Below, piece after piece: positions 43,966-52,492 of a DNA stretch of 64,000 nucleotides. The stretch spans positions 124,001 to 188,000 of the forward strand of contig NZ_VIGV01000005.1 in assembly GCF_007858445.1 (NCBI RefSeq), in the 5' to 3' direction. A program made the translations under genes and the position numbers. Under the pieces are notes generated by a model. The model did not search any database, was not told where the DNA came from, and worked only from the letters and a program-made list of their open reading frames with translations. The stretch comes from Tsukamurella sputi. Lineage in GTDB: Bacteria > Actinomycetota > Actinomycetes > Mycobacteriales > Mycobacteriaceae. The stretch's first letter is position 1; each line of letters begins with the position of its first letter.

Positions 43966-46131
43966 CTACGATTCTCGCAGACCGACGCGGTCGTAGAGCC
44001 GCTTCATCGGCGCGGGCGCCCACCAGTTCCACACTCCGGCCACGCGCATGAAGGCGGGCACCAGCAGCATGCGGATCAGCGTGGCGTCGAGCAGCACCGC
44101 GATCATCATGCCCACGCCGAACATCTTCATGAAGGAGACACCGGCGAAACCGATGGCGGCGAAGACGATCGCCATCAGCAGCGCCGCGGCGGTCACGACG
44201 CGGCCCGTACGGGTGATGCCCATGGCGACGGCCTCGTCGTTGGCGGCGTGGTCCTTGGTCTCCGAGTGGTCCCAGAACTCCTTGATCCGGGAGAGCAGGA
44301 AGACCTCGTAGTCCATCGAGAGACCGAAGGCGATGCAGAACATCAGCACCGGCATGTTGGCGATGATCGCGCCGGTGACCGTCGTGTCGAGCCCGCCGAG
44401 CCAGCCCCACTGGAAGATCGCGACCAGCGCGCCGAACACCGCCGACAGTGAGATCACGTTCATCACCAGGGCTTTGAGCGGCAGCACCAGGCTGCCGGTG
44501 AGTAGGAACAGCAGGACGAAAGTGGTCACCGCGATCACGATGAGGACCGTCGGCAGGGTGTCGAGGATCGACTCCACGGAGTCGCGATTGAGCTGCGCGG
44601 AGCCGCCGAACGACGGCGGCGCGGGCGCTGCCACCGCGTGCAGGCGGTCGAGCTGGTCCGATGCGGCATCGGTCAGCGGATCCAGCTTCGACGAGACCAG
44701 CAGCAACGCGGTCCCGTTCGCCGCGCGGGCGGTCGGGTCACCGTCGGCGATGCGCTGCCCGCCGAGGTACGTGCCCGACGGCGCCACCACGGCCCCTGTG
44801 TCCGGCACCTGCGAGAGGCGGACGGCGTAGTCGGCAACGGCACCGTCGTCCACGGGAGCGGTGAGGACCACACTGACCTGCCCTGAGGCGTCCTCGGCGA
44901 AGTCCGAGCGGATGGTGTCGCCCACCTGGTGCGAGCTCGACGAGGACGGCAGGACCCGGTCGTCGGGGAATCCGAAATGAATGCTCAGGAAGGGGCTTCC
45001 GAGCACGAGGAGGAGCGCGATCAGGGCCAGCCCGATGGGGACGGCGCGCCGCAGCACGCCGCGGGTGAAGCGGTAGAACAGGCTGTCCTGCGGCGCCGCC
45101 TCCTCGCGCCGGCGGCCGATCTTCACCGCGTCCACGCGATCGCCCAGCACCGTGAGGATCGCGGGCGTGAGGATCAGCGTGGCGAGCGCCGCGAAGGCGA
45201 CCACGGCCACGCCCGCGTAGGCGAAGGAGCGCAGGAAGTACATCGGGAAGATCGCCATGGCGGCCAGCGACAGGCCGACGATGACGGCGGAGAACAGCAC
45301 GGTGCGGCCGGCGGTGTTCATGGTGCGGCGCAGGGCCTCCGACCGATCGCCGCCCACTGCGACCTCCTCGCGGTAGCGGGAGATCACCAACAGCGTGTAG
45401 TCGATCGCGAGGGCGAGACCCATGGCGGTGGTGAGGTTGAGCGCGAAGATCGAGACGTCGGTGAACGCGGTGAACGCGCGCAGGATGCCGGTGGTGGCGA
45501 TGATCGCCGCGATGCCGATGAGCACCGGGATCGCCGCGGCCACCAGGCCGCCGAAGACCCACACCAGCACGAGGAAGGTGATGGGGATGGCGACGGCCTC
45601 CGCGATCAGCAGGTCGCGCGAGGACTGGTCGTTGATCTGCGCGTAGCTGTACGCCTGGCCGCCGGCGGTCACCGTGACCGGCGACGGCGGCGCCGGCAAA
45701 TCGCCGACGATGGCCTTCGCGTTGAGCGGCGCCCGCGATTCGCCACCCGCGATCGCGGCGACGATGAGCGCGGTGCGCTTGTCCTCGCTGACCAGCATGG
45801 GGGTGGGCGTGCTGAAGCCGTCGACGACGCTCTCGACGCGCCCGTCGGCCCTGAGCCGGTCGACGAGGCCCCGGCCGTACGCACCGGCGGCGGCCTCCTG
45901 CCCCTCGGGAACCGAGATGGCGAGGACCAGCGGCAGGCCGCCGCGGTGGAAGTCGTCGGCCATGCGGTTGTAGGTCTGCATCGCCTCGGCCTGCGGGTCG
46001 ACGTAGCCGCCGGCCTGCAGCTTGTCGGCGACACCGGCGCCCGCGAGCCCGAGCCCGGCCAGCAGGATCACGGCCAGCAGCAGCACGGCCTTCGCGCGGC
46101 GCGCGACGAAGCGGGTGAGTGCGTCGATCAT
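43966..46131 (-). CDS. MMPL-family RND transporter
   Basis: This 721-residue protein has the two-fold RND layout. One membrane helix is followed by an extracytoplasmic domain (about 40-180), then five helices, a second extracytoplasmic domain (about 380-530), and the final six helices. DYTLLVISRYREEV (about 245-258) and SMDYEVFLLSRIKEF (about 608-622) are the typical MmpL proton-relay/loop motifs. Mycobacterial relatives export cell-envelope lipids or siderophores or act as efflux pumps. The adjoining TetR suggests inducible efflux. It lacks the large C-terminal domain of MmpL3-type proteins. Confidence 0.92.
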   Translation of the reverse strand: MIDALTRFVARRAKAVLLLAVILLAGLGLAGAGVADKLQAGGYVDPQAEAMQTYNRMADDFHRGGLPLVLAISVPEGQEAAAGAYGRGLVDRLRADGRVESVVDGFSTPTPMLVSEDKRTALIVAAIAGGESRAPLNAKAIVGDLPAPPSPVTVTAGGQAYSYAQINDQSSRDLLIAEAVAIPITFLVLVWVFGGLVAAAIPVLIGIAAIIATTGILRAFTAFTDVSIFALNLTTAMGLALAIDYTLLVISRYREEVAVGGDRSEALRRTMNTAGRTVLFSAVIVGLSLAAMAIFPMYFLRSFAYAGVAVVAFAALATLILTPAILTVLGDRVDAVKIGRRREEAAPQDSLFYRFTRGVLRRAVPIGLALIALLLVLGSPFLSIHFGFPDDRVLPSSSSSHQVGDTIRSDFAEDASGQVSVVLTAPVDDGAVADYAVRLSQVPDTGAVVAPSGTYLGGQRIADGDPTARAANGTALLLVSSKLDPLTDAASDQLDRLHAVAAPAPPSFGGSAQLNRDSVESILDTLPTVLIVIAVTTFVLLFLLTGSLVLPLKALVMNVISLSAVFGALVAIFQWGWLGGLDTTVTGAIIANMPVLMFCIAFGLSMDYEVFLLSRIKEFWDHSETKDHAANDEAVAMGITRTGRVVTAAALLMAIVFAAIGFAGVSFMKMFGVGMMIAVLLDATLIRMLLVPAFMRVAGVWNWWAPAPMKRLYDRVGLRES

Positions 46132-46150
46132 CGTGCGTCCCCTTCCAATT

Positions 46151-46180
46151 GTGTTAACGACGTTAAGTTAACACCGTTAA
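46151..46180. promoter_or_regulatory. Tandem operator sites upstream of the MMPL gene
   Basis: Two overlapping inverted repeats occur: TTAACGACGTTAA (46154-46166) and TTAACACCGTTAA (46168-46180). A larger repeat with arms GTGTTAAC (46151-46158) and GTTAACAC (46167-46174) spans them. This AT-rich block just before the start is a likely binding region for the linked TetR protein. Confidence 0.65.
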
Positions 46181-46238
46181 TACATGGCGCGTCAACCGCC
46201 CGGGGAAGGAGATCCCGATCACGCCCGGGAAGGATCGC

Positions 46239-46937
46239 TCACGGCAGCGCCGTGAGGACCACCTCGTCGTCCCGCCCCAGGGCGGAGGCGACCGGCAGCC
46301 CCGTCGAGGCCCACACCCCCGAGCAGCCCGCCGACCTCACGCCGTTTGGAAAGCCGCCGAGGTTCGCCGAGACGACGGCCATACCTGTGTCCCGGGCTCG
46401 GCGCGACATCCGCGTGTCGTGCTTCTCCTCCTCGCCCTGCGCGTACAGCACCGAGGCGATGTAGGCGTCCGCGCCCGCCACCCGGACCGCGTCGGCATGG
46501 GAACCGAAAGCGGTGTCCAAGCACACCGCGAATCCGAGCTTCCTGCCGCGCAACGGCGCGACCACGACGTCCTCAGCCGGAACGAAGACGTCCACCTCGC
46601 CGCCGTGCAGGTGCGTCTTCGCCGCGACCAGGTCCGAGGCCCCGCCGACTACGAGAGATGCTAGACACCTTGCACCACAATCGATCACCGGCGCGCCCAC
46701 CACGACCAGAGCGTCTGCATCAGCGGCCGCGCGGCGCAGTCCGTGCAGCCGGTCGTCGCCCGGAACGAACCACTCCCCGTCGGCGAGGTCGAGGTGGTAG
46801 CCGGTGAGCGAGAGCTCGGGAAAGACGATGAGGTGTGCACCGCGGGCGATCGCCTTACGCGCGATCCGCTCGCTCCGAGCGATGTTGTCGGCAACGTCAC
46901 CTACGACGGCGACGAACTGGACAGCGGCGACGGTCAC
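46239..46937 (-). CDS. Carbon-nitrogen hydrolase (nitrilase superfamily)
   Basis: GTG 46937 gives 232 residues. The Glu-Lys-Cys triad is visible in FPELSLTGY (Glu about residue 40), AAKTHLHGGE (Lys about 106) and GFAVCLDTAF (Cys about 136). Such enzymes cleave nitriles, amides or carbamoyl groups. It is somewhat short for the superfamily (usually about 260-300). The 107-base gap to the MMPL gene holds only operator sites. The substrate is unknown. Confidence 0.85.
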   Translation of the reverse strand: MTVAAVQFVAVVGDVADNIARSERIARKAIARGAHLIVFPELSLTGYHLDLADGEWFVPGDDRLHGLRRAAADADALVVVGAPVIDCGARCLASLVVGGASDLVAAKTHLHGGEVDVFVPAEDVVVAPLRGRKLGFAVCLDTAFGSHADAVRVAGADAYIASVLYAQGEEEKHDTRMSRRARDTGMAVVSANLGGFPNGVRSAGCSGVWASTGLPVASALGRDDEVVLTALP

Positions 46938-46962
46938 GCCGCCAGTCTGCGACGTGATGTGA

Positions 46963-47586
46963 TCACACTCCGCCGAGGCGGTTCTCGCCCAGGCTGTGCA
47001 CGAACCGCGGGCCGAGGAGGGCGAGCTCACGGGTGTAGGCCTCGGACCAGCCACCGAAGGGCACGTGCGCGAGGTACTCATTGCGGAAGCGGTCGTCCTC
47101 GGAGACCTCGGTGGCACAGAAGTCGGGGATCGCGAGGTCCACGACGGGACCGCCGCGCTCGACCTCCGCCATCACGAGCGGGGCATTGGTGCCGAGGAAG
47201 TCGTCGATGATCCAGCCGTCCTCGCCGAGCCACATCGAGTAGCGCACCTTGGCGACCACATGCTCGGCGCGACGCACGATCTGACCCGCGACCAGGGCGT
47301 CGAGCTCGCGTTCGGCCTCGTACCGGGTGCCGCTCACGGCGGGCCCCTTGGCCGTCATGGTTCCGGTGGTCACGCCGTCCAGGGCGTCGACCAGCGCGCC
47401 CGGATCGTCGGTCAGCTCCGACGGTGCCGGACCCTGCACGCGCACCCGGACGGCGTAGCCGTCGGCGGCGAACAGGTAGGCCTGCACGATCAGCGTGGGC
47501 GCGGGGTCGAGAGCAGCGGCCTCGGGGACCTCGCGCACGAAGAACTTGCGCTCGAACTCGAAGTCCCCGAAACCCTGCTCAGACAT
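46963..47586 (-). CDS. CYTH-domain protein
   Basis: This 207-residue protein begins with the CYTH signature EFERKFFV (ExExK, about residues 10-17), the triphosphate-tunnel motif. It continues with paired basic and acidic strands (YAVRVRVQG, TMTAKGP, ERELDAL, VRYSMW, VMAEVE). CYTH enzymes bind triphosphates and divalent metal; many bacterial members are inorganic triphosphatases. Its role here is unknown. It is monocistronic between a nitrilase gene and a copper-chaperone-like gene. Confidence 0.88.
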   Translation of the reverse strand: MSEQGFGDFEFERKFFVREVPEAAALDPAPTLIVQAYLFAADGYAVRVRVQGPAPSELTDDPGALVDALDGVTTGTMTAKGPAVSGTRYEAERELDALVAGQIVRRAEHVVAKVRYSMWLGEDGWIIDDFLGTNAPLVMAEVERGGPVVDLAIPDFCATEVSEDDRFRNEYLAHVPFGGWSEAYTRELALLGPRFVHSLGENRLGGV

Positions 47587-47634
47587 GCCCCCACCGTAGC
47601 CGGTCGGGGCGGTGATCCGCGGGAAGCGGACCGC

Positions 47635-47841
47635 TCAGACCAGCGTGTAGCCGGCCTCCTTGACGGCGGCCTCGACAGCGTCGCGCGACAGCTCCGCCTC
47701 GCTGGCGACGGTCACGGCACCGGTCTCGACGTTCACGTCCACGCCGGTCACTCCGCCGATCTCCGAGATCTCCTCGCGCACCGAGGACGCGCAGTGTCCG
47801 CAGGTCATGCCGGTCACGGTGTAGGTGCTCTCCACTGCCAT
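47635..47841 (-). CDS. Heavy-metal-associated (CopZ-like) metallochaperone
   Basis: ATG 47841 gives 68 residues, a single HMA domain with the metal site TGMTCGHCASSV (about residues 10-21) and the conserved EAGYTLV end. It is expected to bind Cu(I) and deliver it to a P-type ATPase, which is not in this window. A CsoR-type operator (47904-47922) lies 62 bases upstream, so copper-dependent control is likely. Confidence 0.9.
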   Translation of the reverse strand: MAVESTYTVTGMTCGHCASSVREEISEIGGVTGVDVNVETGAVTVASEAELSRDAVEAAVKEAGYTLV

Positions 47842-47903
47842 TTCTCGCTCCTTGTCTCGGACGGCCCCAGGGCCTCCATGGTCCCGCGCACCGTCGACAC
47901 CAC

Positions 47904-47922
47904 GATACCCCCTAGGGGTATC
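47904..47922. promoter_or_regulatory. CsoR-type operator upstream of the CopZ-like gene
   Basis: GATACCCC and GGGGTATC are perfect 8-base arms around CTA, the classical CsoR operator form. It overlaps the last codon of the upstream serine hydrolase gene. It resembles the palindrome at 6925-6942 in its C-run/G-run core but differs in the flanks. Confidence 0.7.
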
Positions 47923-49045
47923 AACCCGCCACCGCGGCCGTGCAGAACCGCTCGATCGGCCCGCCCTCCGCCGGACCCGCGAGCTGCAGTTGACTGAGCC
48001 ACACAGCGATGCGATCGGTCTCGGGGAAGAAGTAGAACGCCGTGCCCGAGCCGCCCACCCAGCCGTACCGCCCGGGCACGTTCCAGGGATGCACGCGGTC
48101 CACGTCCACCCCGCCGCCGTAGCCCCACCCACCGCCGTCGAGGAAGACGTTCCCGGGCTGCGGCGGAACCTGCACCGCCGTCATCGCGGCGACGGATTCC
48201 GGACTCAGCACACGCACACCGTCGGATTCGCCTGCGCCGCGCAGCATCCGGCCGAAGCGGAGCAGATCGTCGAGGGTCGAGAGCAGTCCACCGCTGCCGG
48301 ACTCGAAGGCCGGCGGTGGGACGAAGGCACCGTCGGCCGGGTCCACGATCGCCAGGCCCTCCGGCGTCGCCGTCACGGCGTCGCCCAACCGGGACCGCAT
48401 CGCCCCTGTGGCCCGGAAAGCCGTGTCGGACATGCGCAGTGGCGAGAGGACAGCGTCGGCGAGGACATCGCCGAGCGAGCCGCCCGTCGCGCGCGAGAGC
48501 AGCACACCGAGGATGTCCGCCCCCGTGTTGTAGGTCCACCCCTCCCCCGGCTGGTGCGCGAGCGGCAGGCGGGCGGCGGTCGCGATCCACTCGTCGGGCG
48601 GCGGGGTGCCGAGCGGGTCCGCTGGGCCCTGCTTCAGCTCCCCGAACAGCGCCGCCATCAACGGCGCGGAGAAGTCGGAGATCATGCCGAGTCCGCCGGT
48701 GAACGAGAGCAGGTGCCGCACGGTGACGGGCCGCACGGCGGGCACGGTGTCGTCGAGCGGGCCACTCGGGTCGCGGAGGACGCGCGGCTCAGCGAGCTCG
48801 GGTAACCAGCGCGCCACCGGATCGTCGAGCCCGACGGTGCCACGCTCGACGTGCACGAGGGCCGTCGCGGCGAGGATCGGCTTGCCGATGGACGCGATCC
48901 GGAAGACGGTGTCGCGCGTCATCGGCACGCCCGCGGCCCGCTCGCCGGCCACGGCGACCTCGACTCCGGAGGGATCGTCGAACGCCGCGACGGCGCCCGG
49001 GAGCGGCCCCTGTGCGATCTCCTGCGTGATCAGCTCCTGCAGCAC
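47921..49045 (-). CDS. Serine hydrolase, beta-lactamase/esterase class C-like
   Basis: GTG 49045, with a GGGAGG ribosome site seven bases upstream, gives 374 residues. The catalytic tetrad RIASIGKP (SxxK, about residues 45-52) and the second motif TYNTGADIL (YxN-like, about 175) are present, with HxG-like GWVGGSGTAFYF near 340. Many members are esterases or D-aminopeptidases rather than lactamases. No signal peptide is seen with this start, so cytoplasmic esterase is favoured. ATG 49087 would overlap the divergent NUDIX start and is less likely. Confidence 0.82.
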   Translation of the reverse strand: MLQELITQEIAQGPLPGAVAAFDDPSGVEVAVAGERAAGVPMTRDTVFRIASIGKPILAATALVHVERGTVGLDDPVARWLPELAEPRVLRDPSGPLDDTVPAVRPVTVRHLLSFTGGLGMISDFSAPLMAALFGELKQGPADPLGTPPPDEWIATAARLPLAHQPGEGWTYNTGADILGVLLSRATGGSLGDVLADAVLSPLRMSDTAFRATGAMRSRLGDAVTATPEGLAIVDPADGAFVPPPAFESGSGGLLSTLDDLLRFGRMLRGAGESDGVRVLSPESVAAMTAVQVPPQPGNVFLDGGGWGYGGGVDVDRVHPWNVPGRYGWVGGSGTAFYFFPETDRIAVWLSQLQLAGPAEGGPIERFCTAAVAG

Positions 49046-49085
49046 GGGCGCCTCCCGGGTCGGATCCTTACGTACCCTGGCAAGC

Positions 49086-49562
49086 ATGCCCATCCCCGAG
49101 TACGTCCGCAGCATCCGCGAGAAGATCGGTACCGACCTGCTGTGGCTGCCCGGCGTCGCGGCCGTGGTGGTGAACGACACCGGTGAGGTCCTGCTCGGCC
49201 GCCGCGCGGATACCGGCGAGTGGGCGTCGATCGCGGGGATCCTCGAGCCCGGCGAGCAGCCCGCCGAGGCGATCGTCCGCGAGATCCGGGAGGAGGCGGG
49301 CGTTGAGGCCGAGGTGATCGACCTGCTCGCACTGCGCACCGACGAGCCCATCCGCTACCCGAACGGCGATGCGGCGCAGTACCTCACGATCCTGTTCCTG
49401 TGCCGGTACGTCTCCGGCGAGGCGCACGTCGCCGACGACGAGTCCCTCGAGGTCGGCTGGTTCGCCCCGAGTGCGCTGCCGACCATGTCCGTGCGCCAGC
49501 GCGAGCGCGTGCACCGCGGCCTCGCCGCCCTCCGCGGCGACACCCGTCCCGCCTGGCGATAG
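49086..49562 (+). CDS. NUDIX hydrolase
   Basis: ATG 49086 gives 158 residues. The NUDIX box is complete: GILEPGEQPAEAIVREIREE plus AGV (about residues 60-82), matching Gx5Ex7REUxEExGU. It hydrolyses nucleoside diphosphate-linked compounds. An ADP-ribose or NADH pyrophosphatase role is typical for this size, but the substrate is not determined. A TACCCT box ends seven bases before the ATG, consistent with a leaderless mRNA. It is divergent from the serine hydrolase. Confidence 0.9.
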   Translation: MPIPEYVRSIREKIGTDLLWLPGVAAVVVNDTGEVLLGRRADTGEWASIAGILEPGEQPAEAIVREIREEAGVEAEVIDLLALRTDEPIRYPNGDAAQYLTILFLCRYVSGEAHVADDESLEVGWFAPSALPTMSVRQRERVHRGLAALRGDTRPAWR

Positions 49563-49570
49563 CTCTGCCC

Positions 49571-49636
49571 AATTTCGGGTCCAACCGCGCTCCGCGGCAG
49601 GATTCGCCTGCGTAGGGCTCTGAAACCCGACTTTCG
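49571..49636. repeat. Palindromic element, upstream copy (AbiEi cassette 1)
   Basis: The element runs from ATTTCGGGTCC (49572-49582) to AACCCGACTTTC (49624-49635), with CCGCGG and GCCTGC motifs between. Sixteen bases, TGAAACCCGACTTTCG (49621-49636), recur exactly at 50640-50655 on the other side of the broken AbiEi/DUF559 gene. The left arm is degenerate compared with the downstream copy. Confidence 0.75.
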
Positions 49637-49736
49637 AGACCGGGCTACTCCACAACTTCGCGTACGTAACGTGTTTCCTCCACAGGCACTCCTCTCCGAC
49701 GCCCGTCCGGCATGGACTGCGCCGCAGGATGACGCC

Positions 49737-50590
49737 ATGGATCCACGAATCCCGATGGTCGCAGCGGCGAACGGCGGTGTGATGTCCAGGCGTCACCTGG
49801 TGCGACTGGGCGTCGATCCGCACGAGATCGCCGCTCTCCGTCGACGGGGCGCGATCACCGTCATCCGTCGAGGCTGGTACGCCACCGCCACGGCGAAGCA
49901 CGCCGTCGTCTCGGCAGTCCGCTCGGGCGCCGCGGTGACCTGCGTGTCGGCGCTCGAGTACAGCTCCGCAGTGTGGACTCCGCCCACGGGCGACCGTATC
50001 CATCTCCGATGGCCGGAACATCGGCCGCCCGCGCTGCGGTCGCAGCCGTCGTGCCGCGCGCACCGCCCGCTCGCCACGCCGCTCCACGCCGTCGATCCGC
50101 TTCCGTCGCGCTGCAGTGCGTGGCGAACTGCCTCCCGGCCGACCAGTTCGTCGCGGTACTGGACTCGACGCTGCGAATGCCTCAGCCCTACACCGTCGAT
50201 CACTTGGCCGATGTCTTCGACGGAGCATCGCGCCGCATCGCCCGACTCCTCGGCATGCTCGATCCGATGGCGGGCTCTGGCACCGAGTCGCTGGTCCGGT
50301 ACCGGCTGGCGTGTGCCGGCATCCGGGTCCGTTCGCAGGTCACGATCCGCGGTGTCGGGCGCGTGGACCTGCTCGTCGGCGACAAGCTCATCGTCGAATG
50401 CGACAGCGAGGGATATCACGGCGGTACCCAGCGACGATCGGACAACCGGAGGGACCGCATCGCGACCGTCGGCGACTTCCGGGTCCTCCGCATCGACTAC
50501 ACCGACGTGCTGTTCGACTGGGACGCGGTACTCCAGGACATCCTCGCGATCGTGCGCAGCGGCCGACACAAAGGTCTGACTCGATTCTGA
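49737..50590 (+). pseudogene. AbiEi-like / DUF559 (Vsr-fold) protein gene with frameshift
   Basis: From ATG 49737 the first frame encodes an AbiEi-like N-terminal HTH (GGVMSRRHLVRLGVDPHEIA, then RGAITVIRRGWYAT) to about 50,095. From about 50,100 the continuation is one frame over: VALQCVANCLPADQFVAVLD, then the DUF559 nuclease-like core ESLVRYRLACAGI, VDLLVGDKLIVECDSEGYH and FRVLRIDY up to TGA 50588. The junction near 50,094-50,110 equals a one-base loss; there is no slippery run, so this looks like a true mutation or a sequence error. Intact relatives run straight through (compare the gene at 60719-61690). It is flanked by palindromic elements. Confidence 0.8.
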
Positions 50591-50655
50591 AAGTCGGGTT
50601 CCGCGGAGCTCTGCAGCCAGATCTTACCGCGGTGGGCCGTGAAACCCGACTTTCG
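50589..50655. repeat. Palindromic element, downstream copy (AbiEi cassette 1)
   Basis: GAAAGTCGGGTT (50589-50600) and AACCCGACTTTC (50643-50654) are perfect 12-base arms. Inside them two CCGCGG blocks flank a 20-base centre. The element starts within the gene's stop codon TGA (50588-50590). Confidence 0.85.
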
Positions 50656-50659
50656 GAAG

Positions 50660-52354
50660 TCAGACCACGTACAGGGGCAGACGCAGGGCTCCTGGGGCCG
50701 ATGCGGGGACCACCGGATGCACCGGTGCGACCGGGGAGATCCGGCGGTAGGGCTCGCCCTGCGGCGCCCGCTGATCGGCCTCGCCCTTGTTCGGCCACAG
50801 CGCCGCGGCCCGCTCGGCCTGCGCGGTGATCGTCAATGACGGGTTCACGCCCAGGTTCGCGGAGACCGCGGAACCGTCGACGACGCTGAGCGTCGGATAG
50901 CCGTACACCCGGTGGTACGGATCGATGACGCCCCGCGAGGCGTCCGCGCCGATCGCGCAGCCGCCGAGGAAGTGCGCCGTCATGGGGATGTTGAAGACCT
51001 CGCCCCAGGTGCCCGCAGCGGCGCCGCCGATCTTGTCGGCGATGCGTCGCGTGGCCTCGTTCCCCAACGGGATCCACGTCGGGTTCGGCTCGCCGTGCCC
51101 CTGCCGCGAGGACATCCTCCGACCGAACAGCCCGCGCTTGGTGAAGGTGGTGATCGAGTTGTCGAGGTTCTGCATGACCAGCGCGATGATCGTCCGCTCG
51201 CTCCAGCCGTGCACGAACAGCACGCGCAGGAAGGCCAGCGGATGCCGCACGACGGTGCCCAGGAACGTCAGCCAGCGCGGAGTCCGGCCGCCGCCGTCGG
51301 TCATGAGCGTCTGCAGCATGCCCATCGCGTTGGAGCCCTTGCCGTAGCGCACCGGCTCGACGTGGGTGTCATTGCTCGGATGGAAGGACGACGTGATCGC
51401 CACGCCGCGGGTGAGGTCGAGCTCCTTGTCGACGGTCATCCGCACCGCGGAGAGGATGGACTCGGAGTTGGTGCGGGTCAGCACGCCCACGCGGTCGGAG
51501 AGATCCGGCAGGGATCCGTTGTCGCGGAGCCGGTGCAGCAGTTGCTGGGTACCCCAGGTTCCCGCGGCGAAGACCACGTGCTGCGCCGTGTAGGTGAGGC
51601 GGCGTTTGCGGAGCCTCGCGCCCGAGCGGACCGTCGCCACCTCCCAGACGCCGTCGCCGCGCTGCGAGAGACCGGTCACCGTCGTGAGCGGGTGCACGTG
51701 CGCGCCGGCCCGCTCCGCGAGGCCGAGATAGTTCTTGACCAGGGTGTTCTTCGCACCGTGGCGGCAGCCCGTCATGCACTCGCCGCACTCGATACAGCCG
51801 GTGCGGTCCGGTCCGGCACCGCCGAAGAACGGGTCGGGCACCGTCTTCCCCGGCTCGCCGAAGTACACGCCGACGGGGGTCTGGATGAAGGTCTCGCCGG
51901 CGCCCATGTCGTCCGCGACCTGCTTGACGATCTCGTCCGCGGGGGTCATGTGCGGGTTCTGCACCACGCCGAGCATGCGACGGCCCTGGTCGTAGTAGGG
52001 CGAGAGCTCGTCGAACCAGTCGGTGATACCGGACCACTGCTCGTCGGCGAAGAAGGAGGCGGGCGGCTTGTACAGCGTGTTCGCGTAGTTGAGCGAGCCG
52101 CCGCCGACACCCGCCCCGGCCAGGATGAGGCAGTCGCGCAGCATGTGGATGCGCTGGATGCCGTAGAGGCCGAGCGCGGGCATCCAGACGAATCTACGCA
52201 GGTCCCAGCTGGTCTTCGCGAAGTCCTCGTCCGCGAACCGGCGCCCCGCCTCGAGGACGCCCACGCGGTAGCCCTTCTCGGTCAGGCGGAGCGCGGTCAC
52301 GGATCCTCCGAACCCGGACCCGATCACCAGGACGTCGTAGTCGGTCGCAGACAT
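50660..52354 (-). CDS. choD: GMC oxidoreductase, ChoD-like (putative cholesterol/sterol oxidase)
   Basis: ATG 52354 gives 564 residues. The FAD-binding motif is VLVIGSGFGGSVTALRL (about residues 8-24). A four-cysteine segment GCIECGECMTGCRHGAKN lies near 180-197. The C-terminal GMC segment DPYHRVYGYPTLSVVDGSAV lies near 472-491. It closely follows the layout of M. tuberculosis Rv3409c (ChoD). Sterol oxidase activity of ChoD-type proteins is disputed, so the substrate is left open. It is divergent from a TetR gene with GTTG/CAAC repeats between them. Confidence 0.85.
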   Translation of the reverse strand: MSATDYDVLVIGSGFGGSVTALRLTEKGYRVGVLEAGRRFADEDFAKTSWDLRRFVWMPALGLYGIQRIHMLRDCLILAGAGVGGGSLNYANTLYKPPASFFADEQWSGITDWFDELSPYYDQGRRMLGVVQNPHMTPADEIVKQVADDMGAGETFIQTPVGVYFGEPGKTVPDPFFGGAGPDRTGCIECGECMTGCRHGAKNTLVKNYLGLAERAGAHVHPLTTVTGLSQRGDGVWEVATVRSGARLRKRRLTYTAQHVVFAAGTWGTQQLLHRLRDNGSLPDLSDRVGVLTRTNSESILSAVRMTVDKELDLTRGVAITSSFHPSNDTHVEPVRYGKGSNAMGMLQTLMTDGGGRTPRWLTFLGTVVRHPLAFLRVLFVHGWSERTIIALVMQNLDNSITTFTKRGLFGRRMSSRQGHGEPNPTWIPLGNEATRRIADKIGGAAAGTWGEVFNIPMTAHFLGGCAIGADASRGVIDPYHRVYGYPTLSVVDGSAVSANLGVNPSLTITAQAERAAALWPNKGEADQRAPQGEPYRRISPVAPVHPVVPASAPGALRLPLYVV

Positions 52355-52423
52355 GGCCTTCTCCCTTCGGGTGAGCGCTCCGCACCGGGCTGAGGCGGGT
52401 GACACAACTCACCTTCTTGCTCC

Positions 52424-52454
52424 AGTTGATTACAACTATGGCTATGTTGTCAAC
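52424..52454. promoter_or_regulatory. Paired GTTG/CAAC inverted repeats between choD and tetR
   Basis: AGTTG-ATTA-CAACT (52424-52437) and GTTG-T-CAAC (52446-52454) lie in the 138-base divergent gap. They are the likely binding region of the adjacent TetR protein. Confidence 0.5.
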
Positions 52455-52492
52455 CATCGGGACGGAATCGTCGACCCTGTAGCGTGGTCGGT

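Noticed and set aside
49737-50579. Uninterrupted 281-residue product in the first frame of the cassette 1 gene
   Set aside because: After about 50,100 this frame turns into Ser/Arg-rich low-information sequence, while the next frame carries the conserved DUF559 motifs.
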